Below, one piece after another: positions 5,309-9,041 of a stretch of DNA of 9,041 nt. A program made the translations under genes and the position numbers. Each line of letters begins with the position of its first letter. The stretch's first letter is position 1. The stretch covers positions 1-9,041 of the forward strand of contig JACJXS010000006.1 of assembly GCA_020636545.1 (NCBI GenBank), in the 5' to 3' direction. The notes under the pieces are model-generated. The model was not told where the DNA came from. It did no database searches and worked only from the letters and a program-made list of their open reading frames with translations. This DNA comes from Chitinophagales bacterium. GTDB taxonomy: Bacteria; Bacteroidota; Bacteroidia; Chitinophagales; JADIYW01.

Positions 5309-6606
5309 TATTCACTCTTGTTCAGGTGTTACTATTGAATCCACTTTTAGTTGCACAAGATGCTTATAAAAAGGATTTTCCTTTATTATCCAAAGTATAT
5401 AAATTTGAAAAAGAACCAGTAGGTTTTACCTTCGTGATAGACAGGTCTGCTTCTTTAAAGAAAAGGATTGATAATAAATCCAAATCAACTTATTGGGATG
5501 AGATTAAAACTTCAGTTCTAAAAGTTATTGACATGACTAAAGATGGAGATTATGTAATTCTTGTTGGTTTTGATTCTAAAACAGGAGTTTTGAAAGCAAA
5601 AGATAAAGCGGGAAAAGAATTTGAGATTATTCCAAGGACTATAAAGAATCAGGAAGAAAAGTCTCGTTTGATTGAACAGTTAAATCAAGTGGGCGAACCG
5701 ACAGGAAATTTTACAAACTTGTATGACTCTTTGGATTTTGTTTTGGAAAAATGTATCAATAGACCAGGGGTTCAAAATATTCAAGTTGTATTTTATTTTA
5801 CTGACTTTCAAAATGATCCTCCTGGAAAAGAAAAAAGTGAATGGGGTGATCCAACTAAAAAACAAAAATTAATGGAAGGATTGAAAGGGAAATACAATAA
5901 TTATGTTATAAAAGCAGGGAGATATGTAAATACTTTTGCTTTCCAACTACCTCTTGATCAACAAGCTGGTAGAGACTTCGATGAATTTTCTGGAATTTTT
6001 GAGCAAAATGTGAATCGAATAATTGTGCAAGATAGCAAAACTCTCAATGAATGGTTTGGAACTCTGAAAGATACTTTACTGAAAGAAAGATTAAGACTCC
6101 AATTAACCACTAATATGAATAAAGCAATTTCAATAAAATCTTTTGAGTTGTCAGAAAGTTCTATTGAATTAAAAATCGTTAATCAATTGCCAGTAGAATT
6201 TCAATTAAAAAGTTTGACTTTAGAAAGCAAAGATAACCAAAAAGGGAAAAAGGATTTTGAGAATGTTCTCCTAAAGCCAAACGAAACTAAAGAAATTGAA
6301 GTTCCAACTTCATTATTTACAGAGGGAGTAGAAACTGTCTTATCAAAAAAAATATCTTTAGAAATCGAAAAAGTCAATTTTACAATTTCTTTTGACAAGA
6401 AATTTTCACCAGAATTTGCAAAGTTGAACATGAAAACAGAACAAGATATAGCTGTTTCAACAAAGCAAAGTCTTGAAATAAGTAAAGGACTACCTACTTA
6501 TGCGTTATGGATTATTGGAATATTAGCTATCATATCATTGATATTAACCGCTGTTTTAATTGAAGATAATACTAATACTTCTACAGCATTTATAGGTTCA
6601 TTTTTT
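5309..6606 (+). pseudogene. VWA-domain segment of the interrupted gene
   Basis: This is the central piece of the split gene. An open frame can start at GTG 5326 and runs to 6717, but the last 37 codons (6607-6717) come from the ISKra4-like element and the true start lies across the other IS. It encodes the end of a signal peptide (VLLLNPLLVAQDA) and a VWA domain with all three metal-site motifs: DRSAS (DxSxS), the threonine in GNFTNLYD, and the aspartate in YFTDFQND. VWA domains bind Mg2+ and protein ligands through this site. A strand-rich region follows, then a membrane helix (YALWIIGILAIISLILTAVLI). As it stands any product would lack an intact signal peptide and the C-terminal half. Confidence 0.85.
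6599..6606 (+). repeat. Target-site duplication CATTTTTT, left copy (right copy 7972-7979)
   Basis: 8-bp direct repeat on either side of the ISKra4-like element. The exact boundary has a one-base ambiguity because the right end reads CCCC next to the duplicated C, and the T-run is longer on the right. Confidence 0.8.
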
Positions 6607-7971
6607 GGGTATGACTTATATTTAATGTTAAACTTATACATGAGTATAAGTTCCATATTGGTTGATTTTGCTCCAGAACTGTTCCCACCTATCTGGAGTA
6701 TAAATCATAGTTCTTAAATCCAAAACGACTCTAACCCCATTTCGTTTCCATTTCATTCCGGATTTACAAAGTCTTTCTTTCACAATCATTTTGCAAGCGG
6801 CCTCTGTTATACCGGAGCCTATTGGCAATTTTTTATCAAGATTATTCGGATAATTCATTTTATCATGGTTATTTGTAAAATACGTAATTACCTTTTGTAA
6901 GTCCTCACGGTCTTTCTTTGAATACTTTCCATTTTCAAAATGGGTTTTAATTGATTCCAAAATGATTTTTGCCCCACCTTCTTCATGCTTCAACTGATGA
7001 CACCATTCACTTAGCTTCATTTCTTGTTCACTTTTGGTCTCATATATTATCTTAGATGCTATAGAAAGATATTCCGTTACATGGTAAAAATCCAATGTTA
7101 AAATATCTACGTATTTTTCCAAAAAAGTCCAATTATCCTTTGCTCCATCCGCAAGACCTATATAATTCACATTCGGATACTGATTTTTTATCTGTATTAT
7201 CTCCGCATCCATTTTTTTCTTAAACAACTCTTTTCCATGCTCCGGATGACTTGCTATATAACTCGTATACAACCTATTTCCGTCTTTGTCATGTAACCCT
7301 ATTGTACCAACCATTACTTGTTTAAACTTTTCACCTAAAATATACACATTTGCTCCATCCATCCCTATACTTACAGTTGCTACCGGAACGTCTAAATGAG
7401 GAACTTTATATCCCCATTTTTCTTCTTTTGCTTCTGCTATGGCTTGAACACTTTCTGCTACATTCTGGATGTATAATAAGGGAACTTTTCGTCCATGATT
7501 TTTTTCCAAATCTCTTGCTACTGCTCTTCCATCAAGCTCTGCATATTTATCCGATACTATTTGTGCAAACTTTGGAGTAGTGGTACTGTTTATTATTCTG
7601 GCTTGATATTCTAAGGGACAATATGTTTTCCCTCCTTCGCTGGTCTGGTATACATGTCGTTCTATTTCCGTCTTTCCATAAGGTGTTTGGTAACTCTTTG
7701 GCTCTTTACCTTTACTTGTGAATTTTACATTTCCCAGTAGCATCGGACTTCCATCCGTATCAAATCTTTCCAATGCTTTGCCTGTTGCTAAGCATCCAGC
7801 TTCATTCAAGGATGATTGAATTATATTCTCTGTCTCTAACATCGAATTTGTTAATTTTATTTCTATCTCTATATAAACTTTATCTTTATCACACTTTAGT
7901 ATTTTTGCTGCCATACCATTATTTTTGGCATCTTTACCTATTTACTTTAACATTATTTCTTAGTCATACCC
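6607..7971 (-). mobile_element. ISKra4-like insertion sequence, 1365 bp, intact
   Basis: The ends are imperfect inverted repeats of about 28 bp (23 matches). The left end begins GGGTATGACT at 6607 and the right end gives the same ten bases read on the minus strand from 7971. Both sides carry the 8-bp duplication CATTTTTT (6599-6606 and 7972-7979), a length reported for the ISKra4 family. The element holds one full transposase on the minus strand, so it is opposite in direction to the gene it splits. Its removal restores that gene's frame. Confidence 0.87.
6634..7914 (-). CDS. ISKra4-family DDE transposase
   Basis: A 426-residue transposase filling almost the whole element; its stop codon directly adjoins the left inverted repeat. 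Motifs expected of the family: D186 in SIGMDGANVY, D256 in YIGLADGAKDNW, DFYHVTEYL at 275-283, and E371 within LPIGSGITEAACK, followed by RLCKSGMKWKRNG and a closing RTMIY...RWEQFW. D186, D256 and E371 are the likely catalytic residues. The N-terminal part contains a conserved-looking TYCPLEYQ segment. There is no frameshift, so it is probably functional. It is transcribed against the surrounding genes. Confidence 0.9.
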   Translation of the reverse strand: MAAKILKCDKDKVYIEIEIKLTNSMLETENIIQSSLNEAGCLATGKALERFDTDGSPMLLGNVKFTSKGKEPKSYQTPYGKTEIERHVYQTSEGGKTYCPLEYQARIINSTTTPKFAQIVSDKYAELDGRAVARDLEKNHGRKVPLLYIQNVAESVQAIAEAKEEKWGYKVPHLDVPVATVSIGMDGANVYILGEKFKQVMVGTIGLHDKDGNRLYTSYIASHPEHGKELFKKKMDAEIIQIKNQYPNVNYIGLADGAKDNWTFLEKYVDILTLDFYHVTEYLSIASKIIYETKSEQEMKLSEWCHQLKHEEGGAKIILESIKTHFENGKYSKKDREDLQKVITYFTNNHDKMNYPNNLDKKLPIGSGITEAACKMIVKERLCKSGMKWKRNGVRVVLDLRTMIYTPDRWEQFWSKINQYGTYTHV

Positions 7972-7979
7972 CATTTTTT

Positions 7980-8600
7980 TCAACTTTAATTGCAACTCTT
8001 TTACTATTTTATATATGTTCAATTCTATATTCTTGGGGACCACCTACATGGTTATCTTGGATACCAAACTGGCTAGCATTTCCTATTGTTATGATTGTTG
8101 TTGGAGTTGTTATATTTTTTCTGATAAATGCAATTGTAAGTGGTATATTAATAGAAATGCAAAAAAAGAAAAAGGAGCATAATGAAGAACTTAGAGAACA
8201 GAAAATGCTTGAAGAGTATAATAAAAAAATATCAGAGGCAATTGAAGTTGGAGAATTACAAATGCTTAAAGATATTATGGAAAAAAGAGGTATAAATATT
8301 TATGAAATAGATCATTTAATTCTTGCTTTAGAGAAAGGGTATTCTGATATAATATCATTTTTGCTTTGGAAATCCGACTATCAAGGTGATATTAATAAAA
8401 CAGACTCTCAAGGAAAAACACTTTTAATGCATGCTGCAGAAAAAGGAAATGAAGATACAATACTAATGCTTCTAGGTTTAAAAACAAAACCATACATTAA
8501 CACAAAATCTAATGAAGGGAAATCGGCTATTATGTATGCAAAAGAAAATGGACATGATGAAATCGTTGAATTATTAAAAAAAGCAGGAGCGAGAGATTGA
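7980..8600 (+). pseudogene. Membrane/ankyrin C-terminal segment of the interrupted gene
   Basis: This is the third piece of the split gene, 206 residues to the TGA at 8598-8600. It opens with the second membrane helix (STLIATLLLFYICSILYSW), then a short W/P-rich turn (GPPTWLSWIPNW) and a third helix (AFPIVMIVVGVVIFFLINAIVSG). A run of four lysines after the helix predicts that the rest is cytoplasmic. Ankyrin-like repeats follow: a degenerate one (LILALEKGYSDIISFLL), a clear one (DSQGKTLLMHAAEKGNEDTILMLL) and a last one (NEGKSAIMYAKENGHDEIVELLKKAGA). Ankyrin repeats bind proteins. A longer open frame extends back into the IS, but those codons are the transposase read backwards. Confidence 0.82.
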
Positions 8601-8646
8601 TTTGGAAAAATTAGAATATGGGTAAATAAATATTTTAGGAGTAAAT

Positions 8647-9041
8647 ATGCAAATACCTTATGATGCTGAAGAAGTTCAAGAATTATTATTTGGAAAAACA
8701 GATACAGTGGAACCATATAATGAGTCTTCACTGAATAGGCTCTTGGAAAAAATAGAAACTGGTAGTGTCGGTATAATTTCTGCTTTAAGAAATGAAAATT
8801 CTAAAGAAGGAAATTTGAAGAATCATCAAGAGCTAAAAGAAGAACTAAGAAAAAGAGGTTTCGGAACAACAATTCTAAAAGGTCATTTTATAGAAGATTA
8901 TAACCCAGGCGACAAGACAAAAGGAAAAGATGTTGTTGAAGTCTCTATTTTTGTTGCAGGTGATAAAGAGAATCAAAAATTAAAAAATGCTTTAATTGAA
9001 CTGGGAAAAAAATACAAACAAGACTCAATTTTATATAAACC
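8647..9041 (+). CDS. Unrecognised protein, incomplete at the window end
   Basis: The frame is open from ATG 8647 for at least 131 codons and runs off the window. The ribosome site AGGAG (8637-8641) is five bases before the start, close to ideal, and the gene lies 46 bases after the ankyrin segment, so the two may have formed one transcript. The protein starts MQIPYDAEEVQELLFGKTD with no signal peptide or membrane helix, so it is probably cytoplasmic. Its central part reads GIISALRNENSKEGN, then LKEELRKRGFGTTILKGHFIED, VVEVSIFVAG and LGKKYKQDSILYK. This general pattern recalls small conserved hypothetical proteins of phages and mobile elements, but I cannot name a family. Function unknown. Confidence 0.75.
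   Translation, partial: MQIPYDAEEVQELLFGKTDTVEPYNESSLNRLLEKIETGSVGIISALRNENSKEGNLKNHQELKEELRKRGFGTTILKGHFIEDYNPGDKTKGKDVVEVSIFVAGDKENQKLKNALIELGKKYKQDSILYK

Larger units (their letters stand above)
3849..8600 (+). pseudogene. Secreted VWA / membrane / ankyrin-repeat protein gene, split by two IS elements
   Basis: The gene survives in three pieces: 3849-3870, 5309-6606 and 7980-8600. Joining them, with each IS and one copy of its 8-bp duplication removed, gives one uninterrupted frame of 646 residues starting at ATG 3849 behind AAGGAG (3831-3836). The restored N-terminus MRKLLVILFTLVQ continues into a hydrophobic stretch ending LLVAQDA, a good Sec signal peptide. Next come a VWA domain (about 38-225), a beta-rich linker, three membrane helices near residues 410-500, a basic cytoplasmic stretch (KKKKEHNEELREQK) and ankyrin repeats to the end. 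The frame is correct across both junctions, which strongly supports a single ancestral gene. The predicted topology puts VWA outside and ankyrin inside. The gene should now be inactive unless an IS precisely excises. Confidence 0.88.
3520..9041 (+). mobile_element. Integron cassette 4 or array end, enlarged by two IS elements (right end not seen)
   Basis: The sequence after attC3 begins TTAGATGAAAATT. If this is a cassette, its own attC should begin near a complement such as AATTTTCATCTAAC. I find none up to 9041, so the cassette either continues past the window or position 3520 is the last junction of the array. Without the two insertion sequences and their duplications the visible part would be about 2.7 kb, holding the interrupted VWA-ankyrin gene and a second gene. 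Confidence 0.45.

Noticed and set aside
6607..6717. Last 37 codons of the VWA frame as native sequence
   Set aside because: They lie inside the ISKra4-like element (inverted repeat and transposase end) and are replaced by the ankyrin segment on reconstruction.
7350..7580. Plus-strand leucine-rich frame that looks membrane-like
   Set aside because: It is antisense to the ISKra4-like transposase. The hydrophobicity comes from reading its charged codons backwards.
7773..7979. N-terminal extension of the ankyrin frame
   Set aside because: These codons are the transposase and inverted repeat read on the opposite strand. True coding sequence resumes at 7980 after the target duplication.
8408..8731. 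Minus-strand frame of 107 codons
   Set aside because: It is antisense to the ankyrin repeats and the next gene, and its composition is that of a shadow frame.

Overview
The window is AT-rich spirochaete-like DNA, most likely from a Leptospira chromosome. I infer this from the base composition, the short signal peptides ending in relaxed lipoboxes (LLVNC), the K/E/I/N-rich proteins and the large amount of non-coding sequence. No rRNA, tRNA or core gene is present to confirm it.

The left 3.5 kb looks like an integron gene-cassette array. Three related structured elements of about 200 bp (1307-1507, 2315-2521, 3323-3525) each start with an RYYYAAC box, continue with an L'' box (GCATACCC or GCGTATCCG), and end with the complementary L' box and a GTTRRRY-like box. 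For each unit, the left box is complementary to the start of its own cassette, meaning the sequence just after the previous element. Reconstitution of the site in a circularised cassette predicts exactly this. Cassette 1 (about 1-1501) carries two co-oriented, overlapping Bor-family lipoprotein genes. Cassettes 2 (1502-2515) and 3 (2516-3519) carry no convincing gene. Cassette 4 starts at 3520 and its attC lies beyond the window. No integron integrase gene is visible, so the array may be a distal part of an integron or a cluster lacking an integrase.

Cassette 4 carried one long gene that two insertion sequences have broken. An IS4-superfamily element (3871-5300, 8-bp target duplication AGTTATAC) sits in the signal-peptide codons. 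An ISKra4-like element (6607-7971, 8-bp duplication CATTTTTT) sits between the first two membrane segments. Removing each element and one copy of its duplication restores one reading frame of 646 codons plus stop: Sec signal peptide, von Willebrand A domain with complete MIDAS, three membrane helices, and C-terminal ankyrin repeats. Both transposases look intact and both duplications are perfect, so the insertions are probably recent.

A further gene (8647 to the window end, incomplete) follows in the same direction and is not recognised. In outline, a cassette array whose cargo is mostly cell-envelope proteins has been invaded by two transposable elements.
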